A DNA stretch of 7,730 bases from Gemmatimonadota bacterium (GTDB lineage: Bacteria; JAAXHH01). The translations under genes and the position numbers were made by a program. Positions 1 to 7,426 of the stretch are shown piece by piece (the stretch's first letter is position 1; each line of letters opens with the position of its first letter). The stretch is taken from positions 1 to 7,730 of the forward strand of contig JAPOOT010000115.1 in the NCBI GenBank assembly GCA_026713285.1, read 5' to 3'. The notes under the pieces were generated by a model, which saw nothing but the letters and a program-made list of their open reading frames with translations, searched no databases and had not been told where the DNA came from.

Positions 1-554
1 CAGTCTGATATGAGGTCGAAACCTCCCCTGGACCCCAGGGCCGAGAACCAGGGCGTCCAGATGTGGGCGGGGATGAGGCTGGCCATCGGGTCTGATTCGA
101 GGGTGATCTCCAGCAGGTCCCGGGAGTCCAGACCCAGGATGGGCCTGCCGTCCGACCGGATATTGCCGATGGCCCCCAGCCGGGCCTGGATGGATTTTGC
201 GGATTCGAATCCGGGGGCCAGAATGATATTGTGCACTTTGCGCACGCGGCCGAGCCGCTTGTAGATGTTGGAGATCTCGACCGTCAGCATGAAACGCACG
301 GGCGCCCGGCAGGCGGCCGGTACCTGGTCCTGCATCGCCCTTTCGAGCTCGGGTTTCAGGCGGAACAAGCCCTCTTCGGCCGGCTGCAGTTTCTCTTCCA
401 GCTCATCCATCCAACCCGGATGAACGAAATCCCCGGTACCCACCACCCGGATACCCTTCAACTGGGCCCACTTGTACACGTGCTCCAGGTTCAGGTTCTT
501 GCTGGTCGCCCTCGAGTAATGGGAGTGGAGATGCAGATCGGCGTGGAAGGGCAA
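1..554 (-). CDS. EndoQ-like PHP-domain phosphoesterase/endonuclease (N-terminal part, runs off the window)
   Basis: Only the first 184 codons are present; the 3' end lies beyond position 1. The protein opens with DLHLHSHYSRATSKN (residues 6-20), the first metal-binding motif (HxH) of the PHP superfamily in the form typical of the endonuclease Q / COG1379 family. GTGDFVHPGW follows (39-48), then an acidic TVEIS (91-95), KVHNII (106-111), LDSRDLLEI (142-150) and PAHIWTPWFSALGS (162-175), all family hallmarks. Candidate metal ligands visible are H8, H10, D42, H45, E93, H108 and H164. Known members cut DNA 5' of deaminated bases such as hypoxanthine and uracil, and carry a zinc-binding region after the PHP domain, which is not visible here. 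The start is taken as TTG at 554, because an in-frame TAG lies 9 nt upstream and TTG puts the HxH motif where family proteins have it. It is co-oriented with the efflux operon but 146 nt away, so it is probably a separate unit. The family call is good; enzyme activity is inferred. Confidence 0.85.
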   Translation of the reverse strand, partial: MPFHADLHLHSHYSRATSKNLNLEHVYKWAQLKGIRVVGTGDFVHPGWMDELEEKLQPAEEGLFRLKPELERAMQDQVPAACRAPVRFMLTVEISNIYKRLGRVRKVHNIILAPGFESAKSIQARLGAIGNIRSDGRPILGLDSRDLLEITLESDPMASLIPAHIWTPWFSALGSRGGFDLISD

Positions 555-559
555 GGCGG

Positions 560-565
560 CCCCCT
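560..565 (-). promoter_or_regulatory. Ribosome binding site for the EndoQ-like gene
   Basis: On the minus strand AGGGGG lies 5 nt before the TTG at 554. An in-frame TAG overlaps it (566-564), so no longer N-terminus is possible in this frame. This supports the non-ATG start. Confidence 0.5.
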
Positions 566-700
566 ATTCGTTGACCCATCGCGGATTCCGTCCTTCGGAA
601 GCACCCCGTTCCAGGTCCTTCCGGCGTGCTAAGCGCCTGATGGAAAGATGGGGGAATTCACGGGTACGGGCAAGGAGTTTGTAAGGCGTGGGACGTGCAG

Positions 701-3700
701 TCAGGAAGCCGGAGTCTCGACCGCCTCGGCGGATTCCATGACCTGTCCTCTCAGCCTGTTCCGGGCGCGGGCCACGAAGGCGAGGCCGTCCTCGAGGATG
801 TAGTAACAGATGGGTACGAGAATCAGCGTGATGGCCGTGGCGAAGAGCACCCCGAATCCCAGGGAGATGGCCATCGGTATGAGGAACTGCGCCTGGAGGC
901 TCTTCTCCAGCAGGATGGGCGTCAGTCCCGCGAAGGTCGTGAGCGAGGTCAGCAGGACGGGCCTGAAACGGGCTACGCCCGCGTTGCGGATGATCTCGTG
1001 CAGATCCGCGCCCTCGCCTGCCCGTTCCCGCCCGCGGTTGATGAAGTCCACCAGCACCAGGCTGTCGTTCACCACGACGCCCGACAGCGCGACGATGCCG
1101 AACAGGGAAAGCAGCGAAATGGCGAATCCCATGATCAGGTGCCCCATTACGGCCCCCACGATGCCGAAGGGAATGACGCTCATGATGATCATGGGCTGCA
1201 CGTAGGACTTGAACGGGATGGCCAGCAGTCCGTAGATCACGAGCAGTGCGACCAGGAAGCCGAAACTCAGGCTTTCGATGGACTCCTGCTGATTGCGCTG
1301 CTGTCCTTCGAGCGTGTAGGTCAGGTTGGGGTATTTCGCCATCAGCGAGGGCAGGTACGAAGTCGTGAGATCGGTCAGTATATCATTGGAGCTTGCGACG
1401 GCGTCGTCCACATCGGCGGTGATGGTGACTACGCGCTTCCGGTCCGTTCGCCGTATATTGGAATAGCCTCTGCCCATCTCCGCACGGGCGGCGAGCGAGA
1501 AGGGCACTTCGATTCCCGCCGGCGTCCGGATCCGCATGTTCTCCATGTCCCCCAGGGACCGTCTGTCCGATTCGGGATAGCGCACCATGACGCGGACGTC
1601 GTCCCGGCCCCGTTGGATCCTTTGCGCTTCCTCGCCGTAAAAGGCCTGCCGGACCTGCCGGGACAGACCCGCCATGGTGATGCCGAGGGCCTCGCCTTCG
1701 GGCGTGACGTGCAACCTGATCTCCTGCTTGCCGGGCCGGAAATCGTCGGCGACGTCCATGACGCCGTCGTAATTGGCCACCGTCCGCTTCAACTCGGCGG
1801 TCGCCTGCTGCAGGTCATCCGGATCGGGGCTGGACAGCTCGACGTTGATCGCCTCGCCCGCGTTGAATAGCGATGACGTGAACGAGAGTTCCACCACATC
1901 GGGAATCGGTCCGATCAATTCCCGCCAGTGGTTCACGACTTCTTCGCCGCTTATATTCCTGGTCTCAGACGGCGACAGGCCCAATACGACTTCCCCGATG
2001 TGGGACGACGTGGCGGAGCCGGTGAGACTTCCGGCGTTCTGTTGCGCCCGGGCGGCATTCGGTTGTTCGCCGATGGCCGCCATGATGTTTCGGATCACGT
2101 GCGTATCGCCCCCGGCATCGTCGCCGGACATCTCGCCGCCGAGTTGATTCTGCAGTTGAACGGCGCTGTCCTCGATCAGCGAAATGTACCGGTCGGTGAC
2201 TTCCACGGGGGTCCCCTCGGCCAGGGTGAGGTGCGCCGAAACGAATTCGTTCTCTACTGGCGGGAAAAACACGAAACGGAGGATGCCGCCGGCCACGAGC
2301 CCGATGGTCAGGATGATCGCTCCCACCCCGATGGAAAGCGTGACGTACCGCCAGGCGAGCGCGTTCTTCAACAGGGGAACATATACGCCTTCCACGAAGC
2401 GCCGGAGCAGGCGGGACACGTTGTCCTGGAGTTCATGAAGCCACTTGTCGGCGTAGAAAAGCGTATGGTAAAAGGGCCTGACCAGGACGAAAACATGGGG
2501 CAGCGGACTTTCCTTGCGCTCCGGCTGTCCGCGGCGGAGGTGAGTCGGCAGAATGAGCAGCGATTCGACCAGGGAAAAGAGCAGCATGAGGATGATTACG
2601 ATGGGGAAAACCTCGAAGAACTTCCCCATGAGCCCTTCCACGAAAAACATGGGCGAGAAGGCGACGATGGTCGTCAGGACCGCGAAGGTAATGGGCTTCG
2701 CGATTTCCTGCACACCCATCCGCGCGGCCGTGCCCGGCTCCACCCCCCTTTCCTGGTGCGCGTAGATGTTCTCCCCCGCTATGATGGCGTCGTCCACCAC
2801 GATACCCAGTACCATGATGAAGGCGAAAAGCGAAAGCATGTTGATTGAAGCGCCCAGCAGCGGCATCATCCAGAAGGTGCCCAGGAAGCAGATGACGATG
2901 CCCAGGGCTACCCAGAACGCCAGCCTTATGCGCAGGAACAGCGCCAGGCAGAGAAAGACGAGCAGAAAGCCCAATTGGCCGTTGTTGACCATCAGGTCGA
3001 GCCGGCTTTCGAGGAGACGGGACTGGTCCTGCCAGGAGATCAGCTCGATGCCGCCGGGCAGTTCCGACTGCTTCTCGGCCACGTAGCGGTGCACGGCGCC
3101 GGAGACGTCCAGGATGTTCTCGTTGCCCACGCGGAATACCTTCACCAGGGCGGCCGGTTTACCGTCGAAACGGGAAAACACGTCCGTTTCGGCGAAGCCA
3201 TCGACGACCCGGGCCACGTGGCTGAGCAGGAGGCGGGTGCCGTCGGACCGGGACCGCAGCACGATCCGGTCGAATTCGGGCCCGACCAGGGCCTGCCCCT
3301 TCGACCGAAGCAGGATCTCGCCGCCGGGTGTCTTCACCGACCCTCCCGGCAGGTCGAGCGAGGAACTGCGCACGGCGCTGACGACTTCGGAGAACGTCAA
3401 TCCATAACGGCGAAGCGCGGCTTCCGACACCTCTATGGATATTTCGTACGGTCGTACGCTCGCAAGCTGCACCTGGCTGATTTCCGGCAGGTCCAGCAGG
3501 TCTTCCAGGATATCTTCTGCGAGCCGTTTCATGGAGGGCTCGTCCAGGTTCCCGGCCACGGCGACGTCGATGACCTGGCGCCTGAAGATGATCTCTTGGA
3601 TCACCGGTTTCTCGGTTTCCTCGGGAAAAGTGTCGATGGCGTCCACGCGGGACTTCAGGTCGTGGAGCAGGGTGCGGGCGTCGGCGCCGGGGTCCACTTC

Positions 3701-3982
3701 GACCTGGATCCTGCCGACCCCTTCCGACGCGGTGGAGCTCAGTTTCTTGATGCCGTCCAGGTCCTGGATGGCTTCTTCCACCCGGACACAGACCGCTTCT
3801 TCCACTTCGGCCGGCGCCGCGCCCAGGTAGGGGACCGTGATGATGACGATATCGGTCTCGAACTCGGGGAAGATCTCGACCTTGATCCTGGAGATCATCA
3901 GCAGGCCGCCCACGATGATCGTCATCATGAGCAGGTTGGCCGCCACGTTGTTCCGGGCGAACCAGGCGAGCACGTAGTTCAT
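701..3982 (-). CDS. RND efflux pump, inner-membrane permease (AcrB-like, HAE-type)
   Basis: A complete 1093-residue RND permease, close to the usual 1,030-1,100. It would form the proton-driven trimer in the inner membrane that takes substrate from periplasm or membrane and passes it to the outer-membrane channel. The layout is the classical duplicated one: TM1 about 13-31, a large periplasmic loop 32-335, TM2-TM6 about 336-480, TM7 about 546-570, a second periplasmic loop 571-904, and TM8-TM12 about 905-1063. TM4 keeps the proton-relay aspartate pair (D397 and D398 in GIVVDDAIIAGENI). In TM10, where AcrB has the essential K940, this protein has Asn (N972 in GVVVNDSLVLVDF). Related annotated permeases share that motif as I recall it, so it looks like a subfamily trait rather than damage. 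The ATG overlaps the stop of the adaptor gene by 4 nt (ATGA), with GAGGAAGG 9 nt upstream. Substrate cannot be told from sequence; there is no heavy-metal-specific signature that I recognise. Confidence 0.97.
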   Translation of the reverse strand: MNYVLAWFARNNVAANLLMMTIIVGGLLMISRIKVEIFPEFETDIVIITVPYLGAAPAEVEEAVCVRVEEAIQDLDGIKKLSSTASEGVGRIQVEVDPGADARTLLHDLKSRVDAIDTFPEETEKPVIQEIIFRRQVIDVAVAGNLDEPSMKRLAEDILEDLLDLPEISQVQLASVRPYEISIEVSEAALRRYGLTFSEVVSAVRSSSLDLPGGSVKTPGGEILLRSKGQALVGPEFDRIVLRSRSDGTRLLLSHVARVVDGFAETDVFSRFDGKPAALVKVFRVGNENILDVSGAVHRYVAEKQSELPGGIELISWQDQSRLLESRLDLMVNNGQLGFLLVFLCLALFLRIRLAFWVALGIVICFLGTFWMMPLLGASINMLSLFAFIMVLGIVVDDAIIAGENIYAHQERGVEPGTAARMGVQEIAKPITFAVLTTIVAFSPMFFVEGLMGKFFEVFPIVIILMLLFSLVESLLILPTHLRRGQPERKESPLPHVFVLVRPFYHTLFYADKWLHELQDNVSRLLRRFVEGVYVPLLKNALAWRYVTLSIGVGAIILTIGLVAGGILRFVFFPPVENEFVSAHLTLAEGTPVEVTDRYISLIEDSAVQLQNQLGGEMSGDDAGGDTHVIRNIMAAIGEQPNAARAQQNAGSLTGSATSSHIGEVVLGLSPSETRNISGEEVVNHWRELIGPIPDVVELSFTSSLFNAGEAINVELSSPDPDDLQQATAELKRTVANYDGVMDVADDFRPGKQEIRLHVTPEGEALGITMAGLSRQVRQAFYGEEAQRIQRGRDDVRVMVRYPESDRRSLGDMENMRIRTPAGIEVPFSLAARAEMGRGYSNIRRTDRKRVVTITADVDDAVASSNDILTDLTTSYLPSLMAKYPNLTYTLEGQQRNQQESIESLSFGFLVALLVIYGLLAIPFKSYVQPMIIMSVIPFGIVGAVMGHLIMGFAISLLSLFGIVALSGVVVNDSLVLVDFINRGRERAGEGADLHEIIRNAGVARFRPVLLTSLTTFAGLTPILLEKSLQAQFLIPMAISLGFGVLFATAITLILVPICYYILEDGLAFVARARNRLRGQVMESAEAVETPAS

Positions 3983-5187
3983 CTGCCCGTACCTTCCTCT
4001 TCCTGTACGACGGTTTCGGCGGATCCCGTTTCAAGTACCCGTACTTCCATGCCTTCCACCTGGGTTTCTAGGGCGGAAAGGCAGATACGTTCTCCTTCCC
4101 GGATCCCGCTGCGGATGAGGACCTGGTCGTTTACTATCCGGAGTACGTCGACGTTCCGGAACCGCAGCCGGTTTTCATCATCGATAACGGCCACCCGGTT
4201 CTCGCCATGCATGGCCGTCCGGGGCAAGACCGTCACGTCCGGGTAACTTTTCCCCAGGATCTCGGCCTCGATGAACAGGCCGATACCCAGGGGCGGCCGG
4301 TCCGGATCCGTCCCGCGGCCGTAGGGGTTCTGGACCCTGGCCACCGCGTAGACCATCCGGCTCATGGGGTCGATCTCGCCTTCCATGCGGACCACCCTCC
4401 CATCCCACCGGTGTCGTCGGCCCGCGAACTCGGCACTGATCACGACCGGAGGGCCCGCTGACCTGGCCGTCTCACCTCGGAATTGCATGGGGGTGTCGAA
4501 GTAAGCCAGTTCCTCATCGGGAATAGGCAGCCGTATCTCGGCATAGTCGATCGCGTAGATGGTCGCCAGCGCATCGCCCCGCCGGAGGAACTGCCCCACG
4601 TCCACGTTCTTCGTCCGCATCCTGCCGGCGTAGGGCGCGCGGATTTCCGTCCGTTCCAGATTGAGCTTCGCCTGTTCCAGTGCCGCGACGGACGCTTCCA
4701 AATTGGCGCGGGCCTGGGCCAGCTGCGGTTCCCTCAGGACCAGCGGCATGGGCGCGCCCGAACCCAGTTGGCGCCACTCGTCCTGCGCCAGGCGGGCTTC
4801 CTCCTCTTCGATCTGCAGCGCGGTGGCAAACCGGGCCGTATCCGCCGCTGCCCGGGTGACCGCCAGTTCCGCGTCGCGCGGGTCGAGTCGCACCAGCAGC
4901 TCCTCACTTTCGAAGAACCCGCCGGGCGCGAAGGACGGCGAAACGTAGACGATCAGACCGTCCGTCTCCGCCGAAAGCGCGCTCTCGGTCCTCGGGATCA
5001 CGGCGCCCTGGGACCGCACCGTAAGCCGGACCGTGTCCAGGGTCGCGGTGGTTGTGCGCACAATCGGAGGCGGGACGACCGGCGGCTTGCTTTCCACCAC
5101 GGGTCTGCTGCGTACCAGGAATACGAGGACCAGCACCGATCCCGCGACGATGGCGAGCGGCAGGAATGTCTTGACCCATCTGTTCAT
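3979..5187 (-). CDS. RND efflux membrane-fusion protein (HlyD/AcrA-type periplasmic adaptor)
   Basis: A complete 402-residue periplasmic adaptor bridging the RND pump and the outer-membrane channel. It has an N-terminal membrane anchor (about 7-25) without a lipobox, so it is anchored by a helix rather than a lipid. A proline-rich linker follows (about 29-43). The first lipoyl half is about 69-103, with ETDGLIVYV and LVRLDPRD. An Ala/Glu/Gln-rich helical hairpin spans about 104-178, and the second lipoyl half is about 179-213, with RTEIRAPYAGRM and VGQFLRRGDALATI. A beta-barrel region (about 214-312) and a membrane-proximal domain (about 313-386) complete it. The extreme C-terminus is acidic (QEEEGTGR). 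The gene starts 3 nt after the outer-membrane factor stop and overlaps the permease by 4 nt, so the three are almost certainly co-transcribed. The ATG is fixed by an AGGAG 6 nt upstream. Confidence 0.96.
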   Translation of the reverse strand: MNRWVKTFLPLAIVAGSVLVLVFLVRSRPVVESKPPVVPPPIVRTTTATLDTVRLTVRSQGAVIPRTESALSAETDGLIVYVSPSFAPGGFFESEELLVRLDPRDAELAVTRAAADTARFATALQIEEEEARLAQDEWRQLGSGAPMPLVLREPQLAQARANLEASVAALEQAKLNLERTEIRAPYAGRMRTKNVDVGQFLRRGDALATIYAIDYAEIRLPIPDEELAYFDTPMQFRGETARSAGPPVVISAEFAGRRHRWDGRVVRMEGEIDPMSRMVYAVARVQNPYGRGTDPDRPPLGIGLFIEAEILGKSYPDVTVLPRTAMHGENRVAVIDDENRLRFRNVDVLRIVNDQVLIRSGIREGERICLSALETQVEGMEVRVLETGSAETVVQEEEGTGR

Positions 5188-5190
5188 CCG

Positions 5191-6621
5191 TTACTCCTGT
5201 ATTTCCCCTGTTTCCGTTATCCTGCGTTCGAATCCGCCGCCGAGGGCCAGATAGAGATCCACCCGGGCGTCCAGCCGTTGACGCCGCACGGCCAGGTATT
5301 GACCCTCGGAATCGAAGGCGCGCCGCTGGGCGTCCAGCATGGTAATCACGTCGCTCAGTCCGCCATGGTACCGCGACTCAGCCAGTTCGCGGGCGGCCGC
5401 GGCCTGCGTCGAGGCTTCCAGCAGCGCGGCTTCCCGCTGTTTCAGCAACCCGTCCGCCACCAGGGCGGACTCCACCTCGCCGTAGGCGCGAAGGGCCTGG
5501 CCCGCGAAGTTCGCGAGGACCTGGTCCCGGCTGGCCTCGGCAAGGTCCACGCCCGCGCTCAGACGTCCGCCCTGGAACAGGGGCTGCAGCAGGCTGGACA
5601 CGAGGCTCCAGACGATGAAATCGCCATCGAGCAGGTCGGTCAGCGACGCCGTGGACGATCCTCCCGAACCGGTCAGGCGTATGGCCGGATACCGCGCCTT
5701 CTTCGCGACGCCGATACGGGCTCCGGCCGCCGCGAGTTGCCGCTCGGCCAGCATCAGGTCCGGCCGTCGCGCGATGAGATCGGCGGGCAGTCCCGCGGGT
5801 ACGGCGTCGGGTACCGGGGGCAGGTCGGATGCAACCGTCAATTCAGCCGATGGATACCTGCCGAGGAGTATTTCCAGCTGGCGTACCGCGCTGTCATACT
5901 GCTGCATGCGCTGCAGGACCACCGCTTCCGCCGTGGCCACGTTGGACCGCGAAAGACGCAGGTCGAGGGACGGCCTGAGTCCTCTCGCGTACCGGTTTTC
6001 GATCCGTTCATTCACTACCTGGAAATTGTCCCTGGTGGCCCGTGCAAGCTCCAGCTGCCTGTGGGCTTCTATGGCGGCGAACCACGCCTTAGCGGTTTGC
6101 CCGGCAACGGACGACCGGGCTCCGTACAGGTCGGCCTGCGAACCCTGCAGATCCGCCAGCGCGGCGGCCTTGTCGTCGCTCAGCCGCCCCCACAAATCGA
6201 TTTCCCAGTTGATGTTGGTGGACACGCCGTAATTTGTCGTTGTCGTATTCAAAACACCGCCGTTGCCGCCGGGAATGGGAAACCCGATGAAGTTTCGGCG
6301 CGTTCTGGTACGGCTGAAGTCCAGGCTCACCTGGGGGAGCAGGGGCGCGCCGACTATCCGTGCCTGGGCCCGGGCGGCCCGCATCCGGCCGGTGACCGTC
6401 TTGAGTTCGAAATTGCGTGAAAGGGCTTCGTCGATGAGGGCATCCAGCCTGGTGTCGCTGAAGCCGGTCCACCAGCCGGACCCGACCGGATCGCCGCCAG
6501 GCGCCGAGGCGGTCCACCGGGCCGGGAGGTCGGTATCAAGTGTGGGATGCTGCAACTTCGGAGCCGAAGCGCAACTCAAAACCAGCGCCGCGGACGCGAG
6601 CAAGGCACCTGCCGATCGCAA
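5191..6621 (-). CDS. Outer-membrane factor lipoprotein of RND efflux system (NodT/OprM/TolC-like)
   Basis: The outer-membrane channel of the efflux complex, 476 residues from the start chosen here. TTG at 6621 is preferred over an upstream ATG at 6756. It has AGGGG 6 nt before it and gives a compact lipoprotein signal, MRSAGALLASAALVLSC, with C17 as the lipidated residue and Ala next, compatible with outer-membrane sorting. The longer form would put an unlikely 45-residue Arg-rich extension before the signal. Family motifs include WEIDLWGRL (139-147), IARRPDLMLAERQLAAAGA (283-301), QPLFQGGRLSAG (346-357) and a C-terminal YLALGGG (457-463). The two outer-membrane efflux repeats lie at about 57-235 and 265-460. 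Length fits the NodT family (about 450-500). It is the first gene of the operon, directly followed by the adaptor and pump. The family is secure; the exact start is less so. Confidence 0.94.
   Translation of the reverse strand: MRSAGALLASAALVLSCASAPKLQHPTLDTDLPARWTASAPGGDPVGSGWWTGFSDTRLDALIDEALSRNFELKTVTGRMRAARAQARIVGAPLLPQVSLDFSRTRTRRNFIGFPIPGGNGGVLNTTTTNYGVSTNINWEIDLWGRLSDDKAAALADLQGSQADLYGARSSVAGQTAKAWFAAIEAHRQLELARATRDNFQVVNERIENRYARGLRPSLDLRLSRSNVATAEAVVLQRMQQYDSAVRQLEILLGRYPSAELTVASDLPPVPDAVPAGLPADLIARRPDLMLAERQLAAAGARIGVAKKARYPAIRLTGSGGSSTASLTDLLDGDFIVWSLVSSLLQPLFQGGRLSAGVDLAEASRDQVLANFAGQALRAYGEVESALVADGLLKQREAALLEASTQAAAARELAESRYHGGLSDVITMLDAQRRAFDSEGQYLAVRRQRLDARVDLYLALGGGFERRITETGEIQE
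5194..5198 (-). promoter_or_regulatory. Ribosome binding site of the membrane-fusion protein gene
   Basis: AGGAG on the minus strand, 6 nt before the ATG at 5187. It overlaps the last codons of the outer-membrane factor gene and suggests coupled translation. Confidence 0.7.
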
Positions 6622-6627
6622 GAAACA

Positions 6628-6632
6628 CCCCT
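6628..6632 (-). promoter_or_regulatory. Ribosome binding site supporting a TTG start of the outer-membrane factor
   Basis: AGGGG on the minus strand lies 6 nt before TTG at 6621. It decides between this start and the in-frame ATG at 6756, together with the lipoprotein signal that begins exactly at the TTG. Confidence 0.55.
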
Positions 6633-6649
6633 GTTTGATGGTGGAAACG

Positions 6650-6660
6650 GTACGCCGTAC
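6650..6660. repeat. Small inverted repeat in the efflux operon leader
   Basis: GTACG-c-CGTAC, an 11-bp inverted repeat with a single central base, centred about 34 nt upstream of the TTG start of the outer-membrane factor. Its position would suit a repressor operator, but its length is small enough to occur by chance. Confidence 0.3.
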
Positions 6661-6782
6661 TTGCCGAACCGGACGTAAAGCGAACAACAAAGGGAAACTC
6701 CAAATAACCCGGGTATCAGTCAAGGCATTTAGTAGTTGGAACACCCGCCGGACCAAACCATGCGGATCATTTCATATATCAG

Positions 6783-6810
6783 TTGCAATTCATCGGAAGA
6801 TCCCTAATAT
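6783..6810 (+). promoter_or_regulatory. Candidate sigma70-type promoter for cysC
   Basis: TTGCAA (6783-6788) and TAATAT (6805-6810) are separated by 16 nt. Each matches the -35 or -10 consensus at 4 of 6 positions. It lies about 65 nt upstream of the cysC start in the AT-richer part of the divergent region. Seen by eye only. Confidence 0.3.
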
Positions 6811-6860
6811 GGTATGCGCTGAAACGGGATGGGGATCGACTGCGGCTGGAACCGGAAAGT

Positions 6861-6865
6861 GAAGG
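6861..6865 (+). promoter_or_regulatory. Ribosome binding site of cysC, favouring the first of two ATGs
   Basis: GAAGG lies 9 nt before the ATG at 6875. The second in-frame ATG at 6890, created by the tandem duplication, has no purine-rich motif at a proper distance, so the first ATG is preferred. Confidence 0.5.
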
Positions 6866-6867
6866 CG

Positions 6868-6897
6868 TCGGACTATGGCTGGTCGGACTATGGCTGG
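6868..6897 (+). repeat. Perfect 15-bp tandem duplication spanning the cysC start codon
   Basis: TCGGACTATGGCTGG occurs twice back to back (6868-6882 and 6883-6897). Each copy contains an ATG, and because the unit is five codons long both ATGs are in the cysC frame (MAGRTMAGG). It looks like a replication-slippage duplication. Confidence 0.95.
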
Positions 6898-7426
6898 CGG
6901 ACCGCGCGAGGCGCAAAGACCATTCGTACTCTGGCTCACCGGTCTGTCGGGGTCGGGAAAGAGTACCATCGCGGACCGGATCTACACGAGACTTAAAGAA
7001 AAAGGAATCAAGGCGGAGCGGCTGGATGGCGACGAAATACGGGCCGTTTTTCCCGACACGGGTTTCGACAGGGCGGCACGCATGGCTCATATCGCACGCG
7101 TGGGTTATCTGGCGTCGGTCCTCGAGCGGAACGGCATCTGTACGATCGTGTCCCTCATTTCACCTTACAGGGAAGCCAGGGACGAAGTCAGGCAACGCTG
7201 CGGCCGGTTCATCGAAGTGCACGTTTCCGCTCCCCTGGAAGTATGCGAGGAACGGGACGTCAAGGGACTGTACGCCAAATCGAGGCGGGGCGAAATCAGA
7301 GGATTTACTGGAATAGACGACCCCTACGAAGAACCGGTAGAGCCGGAACTCCATATCGACACTTCGCGGCTGACGGTCGCAGATTCCGAGGCGCTGGTCA
7401 TGAACCACATCGCGTCCTGTCTGTAG
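6875..7426 (+). CDS. cysC: Adenylylsulfate (APS) kinase
   Basis: A complete 183-residue cytoplasmic kinase converting APS plus ATP to PAPS, the second step of sulfate activation. Walker A is GLSGSGKST (23-31). The APS-binding LDGDEIR follows (50-56), and ISPYREARDEVR (95-106) holds S96, equivalent to the Ser phosphorylated in E. coli CysC. The mobile lid is DVKGLYAKSRRGEI (128-141), followed by the signature FTGIDDPYEEP (144-154). Length matches stand-alone APS kinases, so this is not a CysNC fusion. The DGDEIRAVFPDTGFDRAAR stretch differs from the E. coli-like form (DGDNVRHGL...) and points to another subgroup. The start at 6875 is chosen on the ribosome binding site; the second ATG at 6890 would remove five residues. 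It is followed after 166 nt by cysD on the same strand, consistent with sulfate assimilation or sulfation; the sequence does not decide between them. Confidence 0.96.
   Translation: MAGRTMAGGPREAQRPFVLWLTGLSGSGKSTIADRIYTRLKEKGIKAERLDGDEIRAVFPDTGFDRAARMAHIARVGYLASVLERNGICTIVSLISPYREARDEVRQRCGRFIEVHVSAPLEVCEERDVKGLYAKSRRGEIRGFTGIDDPYEEPVEPELHIDTSRLTVADSEALVMNHIASCL

Larger units (their letters stand above)
6622..6874. other. Divergent intergenic region between the efflux operon and cysC
   Basis: About 250 nt between two divergent starts, less GC-rich than the flanking genes by eye, especially around 6760-6810. It must hold the promoters of both units. A plausible plus-strand promoter is listed separately. 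On the minus strand a TTGACT (near 6718) resembles a -35 box, but no good -10 lies at the right distance. No regulator gene is present in or beside it. Confidence 0.7.

Noticed and set aside
586..637. Small stem-loops in the gap after the RND gene (TTCCG/CGGAA at 586-600 and GGCG/CGCC at 623-637).
   Set aside because: Stems are only 4-5 bp and no T-run follows on either strand, so they are not convincing terminators.
695..4246. Several plus-strand frames of 300-420 codons opposite the RND permease gene.
   Set aside because: They are shadows of a strongly conserved membrane protein gene: no hydrophobic segments, low-complexity charged composition and no start signals.
4483..6420. A 645-codon open frame on the plus strand, antisense to the outer-membrane factor and adaptor genes.
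   Set aside because: It lies opposite two clearly recognised genes. Its product is rich in Gly, Arg, His and Gln with no domain or motif, as expected for the complement of GC-rich codons.
6680..6723. TTGACT on the minus strand as the -35 box of the efflux operon promoter.
   Set aside because: It matches -35 well, but no reasonable -10 hexamer is present 16-18 nt downstream, so no promoter is claimed.
6783..7316. A plus-strand frame overlapping cysC, starting at TTG and containing two VGLWL repeats.
   Set aside because: The repeat is just the 15-bp tandem duplication read in another frame, and the rest is an off-frame reading of cysC.
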